A stretch of DNA of 64,000 nt from Pseudomonas laurylsulfativorans (lineage in GTDB: Bacteria; Pseudomonadota; Gammaproteobacteria; Pseudomonadales; Pseudomonadaceae): NCBI RefSeq assembly GCF_002906155.1, contig NZ_MUJK01000003.1:62001-126000 (forward strand). The letters run 5' to 3'. The first letter of the stretch is position 1. The number at the start of each line of letters is the position of its first letter. Shown here in pieces: positions 52,732 through 62,214 of this stretch. Both the position numbers and the translations under genes were made by a program. Below the pieces are notes generated by a model. It had not been told where the DNA came from, did not search any database, and was given only the letters and a program-made list of their open reading frames with translations.

Positions 52732-53556
52732 TTATTCCAGTTTTTTGAACAGTGCATTGCCGCAACGGGAGCAGAACGCGGCGCCGTGTTCGTGACTGTT
52801 TTTCTTGCACACCGGGCAGTCGTGTTGAAGTTGATCGCCGCGCATGGCGTTGGCCAGTTCAGCGGTGAAAATGCCGGTTGGCACGGCGATGATCGAGTAA
52901 CCGGTGATCATCACCAGCGACGAAATCACCTGGCCCAGCGGCGTTTTCGGAACGATGTCGCCGAAGCCTACGGTGGTCAGGGTCACGATCGCCCAATAAA
53001 TGCCTTTGGGAATGCTGGTGAAACCGTGTTCCGGGCCTTCGATCACATACATCAGCGTGCCGAACACCGTCACCAGAGTGCAGACACTGACCAGGAATAC
53101 CACGATCTTCTGCTTGCTGCCGCGCAGCGCCGACATCAGGTAATTGGCTTGCTTGAGGTACGGGCTGAGCTTGAGTACGCGGAAAATCCGCAGCATCCGG
53201 ATGATGCGGATGATCAGCAGGTACTGCGCATCGGCGTAATACAGCGCGAGGATGCCGGGCACGATGGCCAGCAGGTCCACCAGCCCATAGAAACTGAAGG
53301 CGTAGCGCAGGGGCTTGGGCGAGCAATACAGGCGCAGGATGTACTCGCCGAGGAAGATCACCGTGAAACCCCACTCGATATAGGCGAGTACATCGGCGTA
53401 GTTGCGGTGAATGCTGTCGATGCTGTCGAGCATCACGATCACCAGGCTGGCGAGGATGATCAACAGCAGGATGCCGTCGAAGCGCCGACCCGCCTGGGTG
53501 TCGGTCTGGAAAATCATGACGTAAAGGTCTTCACGCCAGTGTTTGCTGCTGTCCAT
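52732..53556 (-). CDS. Voltage-gated-type potassium channel with a C-terminal zinc ribbon
   Basis: A 274-residue protein. Six membrane segments are visible, with a voltage-sensor-like S4 (LLIIRIIRMLRIFRVLKLS) and a pore filter TLTTVGFGDIVP. The C-terminal tail (CPVCKKNSHEHGAAFCSRCG) has four cysteines in two CxxC pairs, as in a zinc ribbon. The filter GFG rather than GYG is a common variant. The ATG at 53556 is preferred over a TTG six codons upstream. Ion selectivity is inferred. Confidence 0.85.
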   Translation of the reverse strand: MDSSKHWREDLYVMIFQTDTQAGRRFDGILLLIILASLVIVMLDSIDSIHRNYADVLAYIEWGFTVIFLGEYILRLYCSPKPLRYAFSFYGLVDLLAIVPGILALYYADAQYLLIIRIIRMLRIFRVLKLSPYLKQANYLMSALRGSKQKIVVFLVSVCTLVTVFGTLMYVIEGPEHGFTSIPKGIYWAIVTLTTVGFGDIVPKTPLGQVISSLVMITGYSIIAVPTGIFTAELANAMRGDQLQHDCPVCKKNSHEHGAAFCSRCGNALFKKLE

Positions 53557-53577
53557 GGATAACGCCTGACTCAATGA

Positions 53578-54492
53578 TCAGCGCAGCCTAGGTTGATTCT
53601 CCCCGGTAGCGCAAGGCGCGCTTTCGACCGTGGCCTTGCCGAGCATTTGCACAGCGCAGCGGATCAGCCAGCCGGCAAGAATGAACGGTGCGGTCAGCGT
53701 GGGCAGGCCGATGGCGGCAAACACAGGCGTCAGCAACAGCGCCAGGCCGATGCCAACCAGCGGCAGCCACGGTTGGCGACGCTGCGAGCTGAAGGCGAGG
53801 GCGGCGAGTACGGCGTTATAGCCACCGAGGCCGAGCAATGCGGTGTAGAAGTCATGGTGCAGCAGGCTCCAGCCCATGCCCGCGACAGACGCCAGCATTG
53901 CCCAGCAGAAGGCGCGGCGATCGGCGATCAGCAAACCGGCGGCAATCATCGCACCGGCCAGTGGATGCCCCAGGAACATCACCTGACCAATACCTTTGAG
54001 TGGCGCGGCCAGCATGTTCAGCGTGCTGACTTCGATCAAGTGCGCCTCTGTCGAGGGCGTGGCGAAGCACAGCAGCAACCAGCCCAGTCCAACGAAGGGG
54101 GCGGTGTAGGCGGGCAGGCATTGGCTGAACCGGACGCGCTTGAGCCACTGCTGGGTGATCATCGCGCTCAGGCCACCGGCGGCCAGAATCAGCGGCGGCA
54201 TCATCGCCGACCAGGGGAAATACAGGCTCAGCAACAGACCGAGCAGCACGCCGTTGTAGCTGTATAGCCCGGCCTGACGATCAGCCTTGGCATAGTTGCG
54301 GCGTTGCGCGGTGAGCAGCCCGGCGACACCGCCGAGCAAGGCGCCGCCGAGCAGGGCGGGCGCGGTGAACAAAATGGCCGACAGGCACAGCAGGCCGCAC
54401 AGCGGATTGCGCTGGAGAAAGATCTGGCTGAAGCCGTTGAGCATCGCTTCGGCCCAGTCGGGGCAGTGGGTGTTGAAATGGTTGGCAGGCAT
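53578..54492 (-). CDS. utp: Urea transporter
   Basis: A 304-residue protein with about ten hydrophobic segments in two internal repeats, matching the Utp/UT-B family (SQIFLQRNPLCGLLCLSAIL, LYSYNGVLLGLLLSLY, IGQVMFLGHPLAGAMIAAGL, LLGLGGYNAVLAALAF). Urea flows through a selective channel. Ureases are not in this window. It is 21 bases upstream of the ion channel gene on the same strand. Confidence 0.85.
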   Translation of the reverse strand: MPANHFNTHCPDWAEAMLNGFSQIFLQRNPLCGLLCLSAILFTAPALLGGALLGGVAGLLTAQRRNYAKADRQAGLYSYNGVLLGLLLSLYFPWSAMMPPLILAAGGLSAMITQQWLKRVRFSQCLPAYTAPFVGLGWLLLCFATPSTEAHLIEVSTLNMLAAPLKGIGQVMFLGHPLAGAMIAAGLLIADRRAFCWAMLASVAGMGWSLLHHDFYTALLGLGGYNAVLAALAFSSQRRQPWLPLVGIGLALLLTPVFAAIGLPTLTAPFILAGWLIRCAVQMLGKATVESAPCATGENQPRLR

Positions 54493-54538
54493 GATGAGGT
54501 CTGGGGGCAGTAGGAAAAGCCATGGTCTTGCAAAAGTC

Positions 54539-54670
54539 TGTGGCGAGAGGGCTTGCCCCCGTTGGGTCGCGAAGCGGCCCCAAATCCGGTGAATGCGGTT
54601 TCTCTGTGGAACCCGTCATGCCGAAAGACGACTGCTACGCAGTCGAACGGGGGCAAGCCCCCTCGCCACA
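54539..54670. repeat. REP pair (family C) between utp and pyk
   Basis: GTGGCGAGAGGGCTTGCCCC and the inverted GGGGGCAAGCCCCCTCGCCA enclose about 85 bases that contain GACTGCTACGCAGTC. It lies after the pyk stop, where it may stabilise the mRNA 3' end. Confidence 0.8.
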
Positions 54671-54681
54671 AAAGCGGTTCT

Positions 54682-56097
54682 TTAAATCAGCGTTTCAATA
54701 CGCAAAGAGTTAGTCGATCCCGGCTGCCCAAAGGGCACACCGGCGGTGATCAATAAGGTGTCGCCACGCTGCGCCATGCCCTGGGCCTGGGCGATCTCCA
54801 GCGCTGTGGAGCAGACTTCGTCAACCTGGCGCAGGCGATCGTTGACCACCGAGTGCACGCCCCAGGCCACGGTCAGGCGACGGGCGGTTTGCAGGTTCGG
54901 TGTCAGGTTGAGGATCGGCACGGTCGGCCGCTCCCGCGCGGCCCGCAAGCTCGACGTGCCTGACTCGCTGTAGTTGACCAGCACCGCCACCGGCAGCACG
55001 TTGCTGATGCGGCGAATGGCGCAACTGATCGCGTCGGAAACGGTCGCCTCGGCCTTCGGCCGGCTGACGTCGAGTTGGGTCTGATAGTCCGGACCGTTTT
55101 CCACCTGGCGGATGATTTTGCTCATCATCTGCACAGCTTCGAGCGGGTACTCGCCGGACGCGGTTTCCGCCGACAGCATCACCGCGTCCGCACCTTCGGC
55201 GACCGCGTTGGCGACATCGGTGACTTCAGCGCGGGTGGGTGCCGGTGAGAAGCGCATCGATTCCAGCATCTGCGTCGCCACCACCACCGGTTTACCGAGC
55301 TGACGGCAGGTGCTAATGATGTTTTTCTGAATCTGCGGCACGCTTTCGGCCGGCACTTCCACGCCCAGGTCACCACGGGCGACCATGATCGCGTCGCTCA
55401 ATTCGGCGATCTCGCGCAGTTGTTCAACGGCCGACGGCTTCTCGATCTTGGCCATCAGGAACGCCTTGTCACCGATCAGGCTGCGGGCTTCGCGGATGTC
55501 GTCCGGACGTTGCACGAACGACAGCGCCACCCAGTCCACACCGAGTTCCAGGCCGAAGGTCAGGTCGCGGCGATCCTTGGCGGTCAGCGGGCTCAGGTCG
55601 AGCACCGCTTGCGGTACGTTCACGCCTTTGCGGTCCGACAGTTCGCCGCCATTGAGCACGGTGGTGTCAATGGCGTCGGCGTACTTGGTCACTACCCGCA
55701 GGCGCAATTTGCCGTCGTCCAACAGCAGGTCCATGCCGGGTTCCAGCGCGGCGATGATTTCCGGATGCGGCAGGTTGACCCGGCGCTCATCGCCCGGCGT
55801 GGCATCCAGGTCCAGGCGCAAGGCCTGGCCGCGCACCAGTTGCACCTTGCCTTCGGCAAACTTGCCGACCCGCAGTTTCGGACCTTGCAGGTCCATCAGA
55901 ATGCCCAATGGATAATTCAGCTGGCGCTCGACTTCCCGTATCCACTGGAAACGCTGGGCGTGGTCGGCGTGATCGCCATGGCTGAAGTTCAGGCGGAAGA
56001 TATTGACCCCGGCCAGCACCAGCTCACGGATGTCGTCGATGCCGTCGATGGCAGGACCCAGGGTGGCGAGGATTTTGACCTTTTTATCAGGCGTCAT
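54682..56097 (-). CDS. pyk: Pyruvate kinase
   Basis: A 471-residue pyruvate kinase (PEP plus ADP to pyruvate plus ATP). VKILATLGPAIDG starts the barrel, NIFRLNFSHGDH holds the Arg/Asn/Ser substrate set, MVARGDLGVEVP is the signature, and VVVATQMLESM follows. ATG 56097 overlaps the end of ttuD by 11 bases. It is the last gene of the gcl to pyk unit, consistent with feeding glyoxylate carbon into pyruvate. Confidence 0.95.
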   Translation of the reverse strand: MTPDKKVKILATLGPAIDGIDDIRELVLAGVNIFRLNFSHGDHADHAQRFQWIREVERQLNYPLGILMDLQGPKLRVGKFAEGKVQLVRGQALRLDLDATPGDERRVNLPHPEIIAALEPGMDLLLDDGKLRLRVVTKYADAIDTTVLNGGELSDRKGVNVPQAVLDLSPLTAKDRRDLTFGLELGVDWVALSFVQRPDDIREARSLIGDKAFLMAKIEKPSAVEQLREIAELSDAIMVARGDLGVEVPAESVPQIQKNIISTCRQLGKPVVVATQMLESMRFSPAPTRAEVTDVANAVAEGADAVMLSAETASGEYPLEAVQMMSKIIRQVENGPDYQTQLDVSRPKAEATVSDAISCAIRRISNVLPVAVLVNYSESGTSSLRAARERPTVPILNLTPNLQTARRLTVAWGVHSVVNDRLRQVDEVCSTALEIAQAQGMAQRGDTLLITAGVPFGQPGSTNSLRIETLI

Positions 56098-57367
56098 GTT
56101 TAGTGCTCTCAAGGATCAGAATGGCGCGGAAGTCGTTGACGTTGGTACGGGTCGGCTCGGTGACGATCAGCGCGTCGAGTGCCTCGAAGTAGCCGTAGCC
56201 ATTGTTGTTGTCCAACTCGTCGCTGGCGCTCAAACCCAGCGCAGCGGCGCGGGCGTAGCTGTCCGGGGTCATGATCGCGCCGGCGTTGTCTTCGGAGCCG
56301 TCGATGCCATCGGTGTCGCCGGCCAGCGCGTAGACGCCGGGCAGGCCCTTGAGGCTGTCGGTCAGGCTGAGCAGGAACTCGGCGTTGCGCCCGCCACGGC
56401 CATTGCCGCGTACGGTCACGGTGGTTTCGCCACCCGAGAGAATCACGCAGGGTGCCGCCAGCGGCTGGCCGTGCAGGACGATTTGTCGTGCGATGCCGGC
56501 GTGGACTTTTGCCACTTCGCGGGATTCGCCCTCCAGGTCGCCGAGGATCAGCGGACTGAACCCGGCCTGACGGCATTTCACCGCCGCCGCTTCAAGGGAT
56601 TGCTGCGGGCGGGCGATCAACTGGAAATGACTGCGGGCCAGGCTCGGATCGCCGGGTTTGACGGTCTCCGACTCGGGGCTTTGCAGCCAGGTGCGCACCG
56701 AGGCCGGAACTTCGATGGCGTAGCGCTTGAGGATCGCCAGGGCTTCGGCCGAGGTGCTCGGGTCGGCCACGGTAGGGCCGGAGGCAATGACCGTGGCGAG
56801 GTCGCCCGGTACATCGGAAATCGCGTAGGTGTAGACGGTGGCCGGCCAACAGGCTTTGCCCAGGCGGCCGCCCTTGATCGCCGAGAGGTGCTTGCGCACG
56901 CAGTTCATCTCGCCAATGGTGGCGCCGGACTTGAGCAGGGCTTTGTTGATCGACTGCTTGTCGGCCAGGGTGATGCCTTCGGCCGGCAGTGCCAGCAGGG
57001 CAGAGCCGCCGCCGGAGAGCAGGAAGATCACGCGGTCGTTTTCGCTGAGGTCGCTGACCAGTTCCAGCACACGCTTGGCCACGGCCAGGCCGGCGGCGTC
57101 CGGCACCGGATGCGCGGCTTCGACCACTTCGATTTTTTCGCACGGGGCGCCGTGACCGTAGCGGGTCACGACCAGGCCGGATACTTCACCCTGCCAGCAG
57201 CGCTCGACCACCTGGGCCATGGCGGCAGCAGCTTTGCCGGCACCGATGACGATCACGCGACCGCTGCGATCGGCGGGCAGGTGGGCTTCGAGAACTTGTT
57301 GCGGATGCGCCGCGTCGATGGCTGTGGCAAACAGCTCGCGCAGCAATTGTTGCGGATCGACCGACAT
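56087..57367 (-). CDS. ttuD: TtuD, glycerate 2-kinase
   Basis: A 426-residue MOFRL-type glycerate 2-kinase. The nucleotide motif is VIVIGAGKAAAAMAQ near residue 38, with FLLSGGGSALLALP, the C-terminal GNGRGGRNAEFLLS and AGDTDGIDGSED. It phosphorylates glycerate (made by GlxR/GarR) to 2-phosphoglycerate. In tartrate-utilising bacteria the name is ttuD. It overlaps pyk. Confidence 0.92.
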   Translation of the reverse strand: MSVDPQQLLRELFATAIDAAHPQQVLEAHLPADRSGRVIVIGAGKAAAAMAQVVERCWQGEVSGLVVTRYGHGAPCEKIEVVEAAHPVPDAAGLAVAKRVLELVSDLSENDRVIFLLSGGGSALLALPAEGITLADKQSINKALLKSGATIGEMNCVRKHLSAIKGGRLGKACWPATVYTYAISDVPGDLATVIASGPTVADPSTSAEALAILKRYAIEVPASVRTWLQSPESETVKPGDPSLARSHFQLIARPQQSLEAAAVKCRQAGFSPLILGDLEGESREVAKVHAGIARQIVLHGQPLAAPCVILSGGETTVTVRGNGRGGRNAEFLLSLTDSLKGLPGVYALAGDTDGIDGSEDNAGAIMTPDSYARAAALGLSASDELDNNNGYGYFEALDALIVTEPTRTNVNDFRAILILESTKHDA

Positions 57368-57429
57368 GGCGGGCTCCCGGAATTCTTGTTATTTGAAGGG
57401 CAATTCGGGTTTCTGTGGAAGCGGGCTTG

Positions 57430-57541
57430 TGTGGCGAGGGGGCTTGCCCCCGTTTGAGTGCGCAGCACTCACAAAATCTTTGGTGTTCAAGAGATTTTGG
57501 GGCCGCTTCGCAGCCCAGCGGGGGCAAGCCCCCTCGCCACA
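57430..57541. repeat. REP pair (family C) between glxR and ttuD
   Basis: GTGGCGAGGGGGCTTGCCCC and the inverted GGGGCAAGCCCCCTCGCCAC, with a further internal palindrome GAGTGCGCAGCACTC. Confidence 0.85.
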
Positions 57542-57579
57542 GTCTTGCTCCCACAGGTTTGATGCGGTTGGGGCAGGGC

Positions 57580-58473
57580 TTACTTCTTGTCGCGAATCGA
57601 GAAGTTCGCCATGTGTTCCAGGCCCTTGATCAGTGCCGAGTGGTCCCAGTTGCTGCCGCCGATGGCCGCGCAGGTGCTGAACACTTGCTGGGTGTTGGCG
57701 GTATTCGGCAGGTTGATGTTCAGCTCCTTGGCGCCTTGCAGGGCCAGGTTCAGGTCCTTCTGGTGCAGGCTGATGCGGAAACCTGGATCGAAGGTGCCCT
57801 TGATCATGCGCTCGCCGTGCACTTCGAGGATCTTCGAGGAGGCGAAACCGCCCATCAGTGCTTCACGCACCTTGGCCGGATCGGCACCGTTTTTCGAAGC
57901 GAACAGCAGGGCTTCGGCCACGGCCTGGATGTTCAGGGCCACGATGATCTGGTTGGCCACCTTGGCGGTCTGACCGTCGCCGTTGCCACCGACCAGGGTG
58001 ATGTTCTTGCCCATGGCCTGGAACAATGGCAGGGCGCGTTCGAAAGCGTCGGCATCGCCGCCGACCATGATGCTCAGGGTCGCAGCCTTGGCGCCGACTT
58101 CACCACCGGAAACCGGGGCGTCGAGGTATTGCGCGCCTTTTTCGTTGACCCGGGCCGCGAAAGCCTTGGTGGCGGTTGGCGAGATCGAGCTCATGTCGAT
58201 CACCACTTTGCCTTTGCCAACACCGGCGGCAACGCCATCGGCACGGAACAGCACGTCTTCGACCTGCGGGGTATCCGGGACCATGACGATGATGAATTCG
58301 GCTTCCTGGGCGACTTCTTTCGGGTTCGCCAGGGCAACGGCGCCACCGGCAACCAGGTCGGCAGGGGCGGCGTCGTGGTGCGCCGACAGGAACAGGCTGT
58401 GACCGGCTTTCTGCAGGTTCAACGCCATTGGGTGGCCCATGATGCCGGTGCCGATAAATCCGATTTTAGCCAT
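57580..58473 (-). CDS. glxR: 2-hydroxy-3-oxopropionate (tartronate semialdehyde) reductase
   Basis: A 297-residue beta-hydroxyacid dehydrogenase. The NAD(P)-binding IGFIGTGIMGHPMALNLQKA is at residues 4-23. DAPVSGGEVGA and GNGDGQTAKVANQIIVALNI carry the substrate and catalytic Lys sites. It reduces tartronate semialdehyde to glycerate. AGAGGA precedes the start. The E. coli paralogues are garR and glxR; the gcl context favours glxR. Confidence 0.93.
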   Translation of the reverse strand: MAKIGFIGTGIMGHPMALNLQKAGHSLFLSAHHDAAPADLVAGGAVALANPKEVAQEAEFIIVMVPDTPQVEDVLFRADGVAAGVGKGKVVIDMSSISPTATKAFAARVNEKGAQYLDAPVSGGEVGAKAATLSIMVGGDADAFERALPLFQAMGKNITLVGGNGDGQTAKVANQIIVALNIQAVAEALLFASKNGADPAKVREALMGGFASSKILEVHGERMIKGTFDPGFRISLHQKDLNLALQGAKELNINLPNTANTQQVFSTCAAIGGSNWDHSALIKGLEHMANFSIRDKK

Positions 58474-58524
58474 GAGAAAATCCTCTTGTTTTTATTGCAG
58501 CTTCAAACAAATTGGGGACGACCT

Positions 58525-58613
58525 TTGTAGGAGCCGGCTTGCTGGCGATGGCGTCGCTGCGGTGTGCATGACAGACCGAGTTGCCTGGATCGCCAGCAAG
58601 CCGGCTCCTACAG
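58525..58613. repeat. REP pair (family B) between hyi and glxR
   Basis: TGTAGGAGCCGGCTTGCTGG and the inverted CCAGCAAGCCGGCTCCTACA. This family differs from family A in the loop (CCGGCTTGCTGG). Confidence 0.9.
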
Positions 58614-58622
58614 GGGGGCGTG

Positions 58623-59405
58623 TTAGATTGCGTTATGGGTTTTCAACCAGCCCAGGCCGGCTTCGGTGGTGGTCAGCGGTTTGTATTCGCAACCGACCCA
58701 GCCCTGGTAACCGATGCGGTCCAGGTGTTCGAACAGGAAGCGGTAGTTGATTTCGCCGGTGCCTGGTTCGTTGCGCCCCGGGTTGTCCGCGAGCTGCACG
58801 TGGTTGATCTCGCCCAGGTGCGATTGCAGGGTGCGGGCCAGATCGCCTTCCATGATTTGCATGTGGTAGATGTCGTATTGCAGGAACAGGTTGGCGCTGC
58901 CGACCTGCTCGCGAATCGACAGGGCTTGCGCGGTGTTGTTCAGGTAAAAGCCTGGAATGTCACGGGTGTTGATCGCTTCCATCACCAGTTTGATGCCCGC
59001 CGCTTGCAGCTTGTCGGCGGCGTACTTGAGGTTGGCGACGAAGGTTTTCTCCACGGTGGCATCGTCAAAGCCCTGCGGACGAATACCGGCCAGGCAGTTG
59101 ACCTGGGTGTTGCCCAGTACTTGCGCGTAAGCGATAGCCAGGTCGACACCGGCACGGAACTCTTCGACTCGATCCGGCAGGCACGCGATACCGCGCTCGC
59201 CCTTGGCCCAGTCACCGGCCGGCAGGTTGAACAGCACTTGGGTCAGACCGTTGGCGTCGAGCTTGGCCTTGATTTCGGCGGAGCTGAAGTCGTACGGGAA
59301 CAGGTATTCGACACCACTGAAGCCGGCCTTGGCGGCCGCTTCGAAACGGGCAAGAAAGTCCTGTTCGGTGAACAGCATGGACAGGTTGGCTGCGAAACGC
59401 GGCAT
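58623..59405 (-). CDS. hyi: Hydroxypyruvate isomerase
   Basis: A 260-residue TIM-barrel isomerase: PRFAANLSMLFTEQDFLARF at the start, VMEAINTRDIPGFYLNNTAQ, FLQYDIYHMQIMEGD and GWVGCEYKPL carry the metal-binding Glu/Asp/His/Glu set. It interconverts hydroxypyruvate and tartronate semialdehyde. ATG 59405 fits the conserved start; a longer upstream frame is read through a REP. Confidence 0.93.
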   Translation of the reverse strand: MPRFAANLSMLFTEQDFLARFEAAAKAGFSGVEYLFPYDFSSAEIKAKLDANGLTQVLFNLPAGDWAKGERGIACLPDRVEEFRAGVDLAIAYAQVLGNTQVNCLAGIRPQGFDDATVEKTFVANLKYAADKLQAAGIKLVMEAINTRDIPGFYLNNTAQALSIREQVGSANLFLQYDIYHMQIMEGDLARTLQSHLGEINHVQLADNPGRNEPGTGEINYRFLFEHLDRIGYQGWVGCEYKPLTTTEAGLGWLKTHNAI

Positions 59406-59437
59406 GGTGGTCTCCCGTAAATTTTTGAGTGTCCCCC

Positions 59438-59525
59438 GTAGGAGCCGGCTTGCTGGCGATGGCGGTGAATCAATCGACTTAGATGTGTCTGACACACCGC
59501 TATCGCCAGCAAGCCGGCTCCTACA
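59438..59525. repeat. REP pair (family B) between gcl and hyi
   Basis: CGTAGGAGCCGGCTTGCTGG and the inverted CCAGCAAGCCGGCTCCTACA. Confidence 0.9.
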
Positions 59526-59542
59526 AAGGGAGCGGTCAACAG

Positions 59543-61318
59543 TTAATCGAGCAACGAAATCGCCGTCGGTGCGTCGTTACCGACCAGCGCCAGGTCTTCG
59601 AATTCGTTGACGGCGTTGATCTCGGTACCCATGGAAATGTTGGTCACGCGCTCCAGGATGATCTCGACGATCACTGGCACCTTGAACTCTTCGATCAGTT
59701 CCTGAGCCTTGCGCAGGGCAGGCTGGATCTCAGCCGGTTCGAATACGCGCAGCGCCTTGCAGCCCAGGCCTTCGGCCACCGCGACGTGGTCGACACCGTA
59801 GCCGTTGAGTTCCGGCGCGTTCAGGTTGTCGAAGGACAGTTGTACGCAGTAGTCCATGTCGAAACCGCGCTGTGCCTGACGGATCAGACCCAGGTACGAG
59901 TTGTTCACCACAACGTGGATGTAGGGCAGCTTGAACTGCGCACCCACCGCCAATTCCTCGATCATGAACTGGAAGTCATAGTCCCCCGACAGGGCCACGA
60001 CTTTACGGTCCGGATCAGCCTTGACCACGCCCAGCGCTGCCGGAATGGTCCAGCCCAACGGGCCTGCCTGACCGCAGTTGATCCAGTGACGCGGCTTGTA
60101 GACGTGCAGGAACTGCGCGCCGGCAATCTGCGACAGACCGATGGTGCTGACGTAGCAGGTGTCTTTGCCGAACACCTGGTTCATTTCTTCGTAAACCCGT
60201 TGCGGCTTGACCGGCACATTGTCGAAGTGCGTCTTGCGCTGCAGGCTGGCTTTACGCTGCTGGCAGTCTTGCAGCCAGGCACTGCGGTTCTTCAGCTTGC
60301 CGGCGGCTTGCCATTCGCGAGCGACTTCGATGAACACGGTCAGCGCGGCAGCGGCGTCGGACACGATGCCCAGGTCCGGGGTGAACACGCGGCCGATCTG
60401 AGTGCCTTCGATGTCGACGTGGATGAACTTGCGGCCTTCGGTGTACACGTCGACCGAACCGGTGTGACGGTTGGCCCAACGGTTACCGATGCCCAGCACC
60501 ACGTCGGATTTCAGCATGGTCGCGTTGCCGTAGCGGTGCGACGTCTGCAAGCCAACCATGCCCACCATCAGCGGGTGATCGTCCGGGATGGTGCCCCAGC
60601 CCATCAGGGTCGGGATGACCGGGATGCCGGTCAGCTCGGCGAACTCCACCAGCAGATCGCTGGCGTCGGCATTGATGATGCCGCCACCGGCGACCAGCAA
60701 TGGGCGTTCAGCCTGATCCAGCAAGGCCAGAGCCTTCTCGACCTGAACGCGGCTCGCGGTCGGCTTGGCCAAAGGCAGTGGCTGGTAAGCGTCGATGTCG
60801 AATTCGATCTCGGCCATTTGCACGTCGAACGGCAGGTCGATCAGCACCGGGCCTGGACGGCCGGAGCGCATTTCAAAGAACGCTTTCTGGAACGCGTAAG
60901 GCACCTGGCCTGGTTCGAGAACGGTGGTTGCCCACTTGGTGACTGGCTTGACGATGCTGGTGATGTCGACAGCCTGGAAGTCTTCCTTGTGCATACGGGC
61001 GCGGGGTGCCTGGCCGGTGATGCAGAGGATGGGAATCGAGTCGGCCGAGGCGCTGTAGAGCCCGGTGACCATGTCGGTGCCGGCTGGGCCGGAAGTACCG
61101 ATGCACACGCCGATGTTGCCGGCCTTGGTGCGGGTGTAGCCCTCGGCCATGTGCGAGGCGCCTTCAACGTGGCGAGCGAGTACGTGATCGATGCCGCCGA
61201 CCTTTTGCAGGGCGGAGTACAGCGGGTTGATGGCGGCACCCGGGATGCCAAAAGCGGTATCGACCCCTTCACGGCGCATCACCAGAACGGCGGCTTCGAT
61301 TGCTCTCATTTTGCTCAT
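59543..61318 (-). CDS. gcl: Glyoxylate carboligase (tartronate semialdehyde synthase)
   Basis: A 591-residue ThDP enzyme that joins two glyoxylates to tartronate semialdehyde plus CO2. The N-terminal [20 protein letters not shown], the [17 protein letters not shown] segment and the C-terminal ThDP site ([19 protein letters not shown]) match Gcl. The ThDP-activating Glu of most relatives is replaced in this family. ATG 61318 has AGAGGCAC upstream. It heads the gcl-hyi-glxR-ttuD-pyk unit. Confidence 0.94.
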   Translation of the reverse strand: MSKMRAIEAAVLVMRREGVDTAFGIPGAAINPLYSALQKVGGIDHVLARHVEGASHMAEGYTRTKAGNIGVCIGTSGPAGTDMVTGLYSASADSIPILCITGQAPRARMHKEDFQAVDITSIVKPVTKWATTVLEPGQVPYAFQKAFFEMRSGRPGPVLIDLPFDVQMAEIEFDIDAYQPLPLAKPTASRVQVEKALALLDQAERPLLVAGGGIINADASDLLVEFAELTGIPVIPTLMGWGTIPDDHPLMVGMVGLQTSHRYGNATMLKSDVVLGIGNRWANRHTGSVDVYTEGRKFIHVDIEGTQIGRVFTPDLGIVSDAAAALTVFIEVAREWQAAGKLKNRSAWLQDCQQRKASLQRKTHFDNVPVKPQRVYEEMNQVFGKDTCYVSTIGLSQIAGAQFLHVYKPRHWINCGQAGPLGWTIPAALGVVKADPDRKVVALSGDYDFQFMIEELAVGAQFKLPYIHVVVNNSYLGLIRQAQRGFDMDYCVQLSFDNLNAPELNGYGVDHVAVAEGLGCKALRVFEPAEIQPALRKAQELIEEFKVPVIVEIILERVTNISMGTEINAVNEFEDLALVGNDAPTAISLLD

Positions 61319-61345
61319 GGTTTTGTGCCTCTTTACGTTTTGTAA

Positions 61346-61493
61346 TTGTATACAAGTGGCTTTGCGCAGAGTGTATTCACGGCGGACGGCGCAGGTCAAT
61401 CCATTTTCTCAAGCGCTTGTTTCATTCGTCGGAAGCCCGTTCTACTGTGGCTTTTCGTCGCATGTGGCGCCTTTCGAGAATTATTGTATACAA
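61346..61493. promoter_or_regulatory. Paired TTGTATACAA operators in the gcl/glcG divergent region
   Basis: The perfect 10-base palindrome TTGTATACAA occurs at 61346-61355 and again at 61484-61493, the two being 138 bases apart in the 268-base gap between the divergent genes. Such palindromes are typical of GntR-family (FadR/VanR-type) regulators. One site lies 28 bases upstream of gcl and the other 94 bases upstream of glcG, so each could control one promoter, or both could loop. Confidence 0.65.
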
Positions 61494-61586
61494 AAAAATA
61501 ATTCATTGTGTTCTATTTGTTGCATCGGGCTGCGGCACAACGGCGCAGCCCAACGGCTTTCCGAAAAACAAAATGAGGACGGCACC

Positions 61587-62027
61587 ATGAGCGCTTTAAC
61601 CTTGAAAGTCGCAGTCAACCTGGTCAACGAAGCCATTAGCGCCGGGCGGGCAATTTCCGCGGCGCCCCTGACCATTGCGGTACTGGATGCCGGCGGGCAT
61701 CTGATCACCCTGCAGCGCGAAGACGGCGCCAGCCTGTTGCGCCCGCACGTCGCCATCGGCAAGGCCTGGGGCGCCATTGCGCTGGGCAAGGGTTCACGCC
61801 TGCTGGCGCTGGACGCCCAGCAACGCCCGGCGTTTATCGCCGCCTTGAACAGCCTGGGGCAGGGCAGCGTCGTGCCGGCACCGGGTGGTGTGCTGGTTCG
61901 GGATCAGGACGGGAACGTGCTGGGGGCGGTGGGGATCAGCGGCGATCTGTCGGATGTTGACGAGCAGTGCGCGATCAATGCGATCGAGGCGCTGGGGTTG
62001 GTGGCGGATGCGGGGGTAGCGGCTTGA
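61587..62027 (+). CDS. GlcG/HbpS-family protein
   Basis: A 146-residue protein of the GlcG/HbpS (DUF336) family: ISAAPLTIAVLDAGGHLITL and the C-terminal VPAPGGVLVRDQDGNVLGAV then VGISGDLSDVDEQCAINAIE. Family members near glycolate and glyoxylate genes are common, but the role is unclear. GAGGAC precedes ATG 61587. It is divergent from gcl and shares the operator region. Confidence 0.88.
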   Translation: MSALTLKVAVNLVNEAISAGRAISAAPLTIAVLDAGGHLITLQREDGASLLRPHVAIGKAWGAIALGKGSRLLALDAQQRPAFIAALNSLGQGSVVPAPGGVLVRDQDGNVLGAVGISGDLSDVDEQCAINAIEALGLVADAGVAA

Positions 62028-62049
62028 TCTGTAGCGCCTGATCAATCGC

Positions 62050-62121
62050 CTTCGCGAGCAGGCTCGCTCCCACATTTACCCTGTGTTCGCAGGACCCTGT
62101 GGGAGCCTGCTCGCGAAGGCA
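62050..62121. repeat. REP pair, left flank of the RAYT gene
   Basis: TTCGCGAGCAGGCTCGCTCC and then GGGAGCCTGCTCGCGAAGG, in the reverse order compared with most other pairs in this window. The right arm lacks the GCGA before GCCTG. Confidence 0.8.
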
Positions 62122-62214
62122 TTCTCCCAGTCACATCCAGCTAAAAGTCTGCATTACCCTCTAGCATTTCCGGGGCTAGCCTTTTCATGACTTCATCATG
62201 AGAGTGGCAAGGGA

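Noticed and set aside
59483..61345. 620-residue open frame on the + strand opposite gcl
   Set aside because: Antisense shadow of gcl with no domain; the gcl frame has clear ThDP-enzyme motifs.
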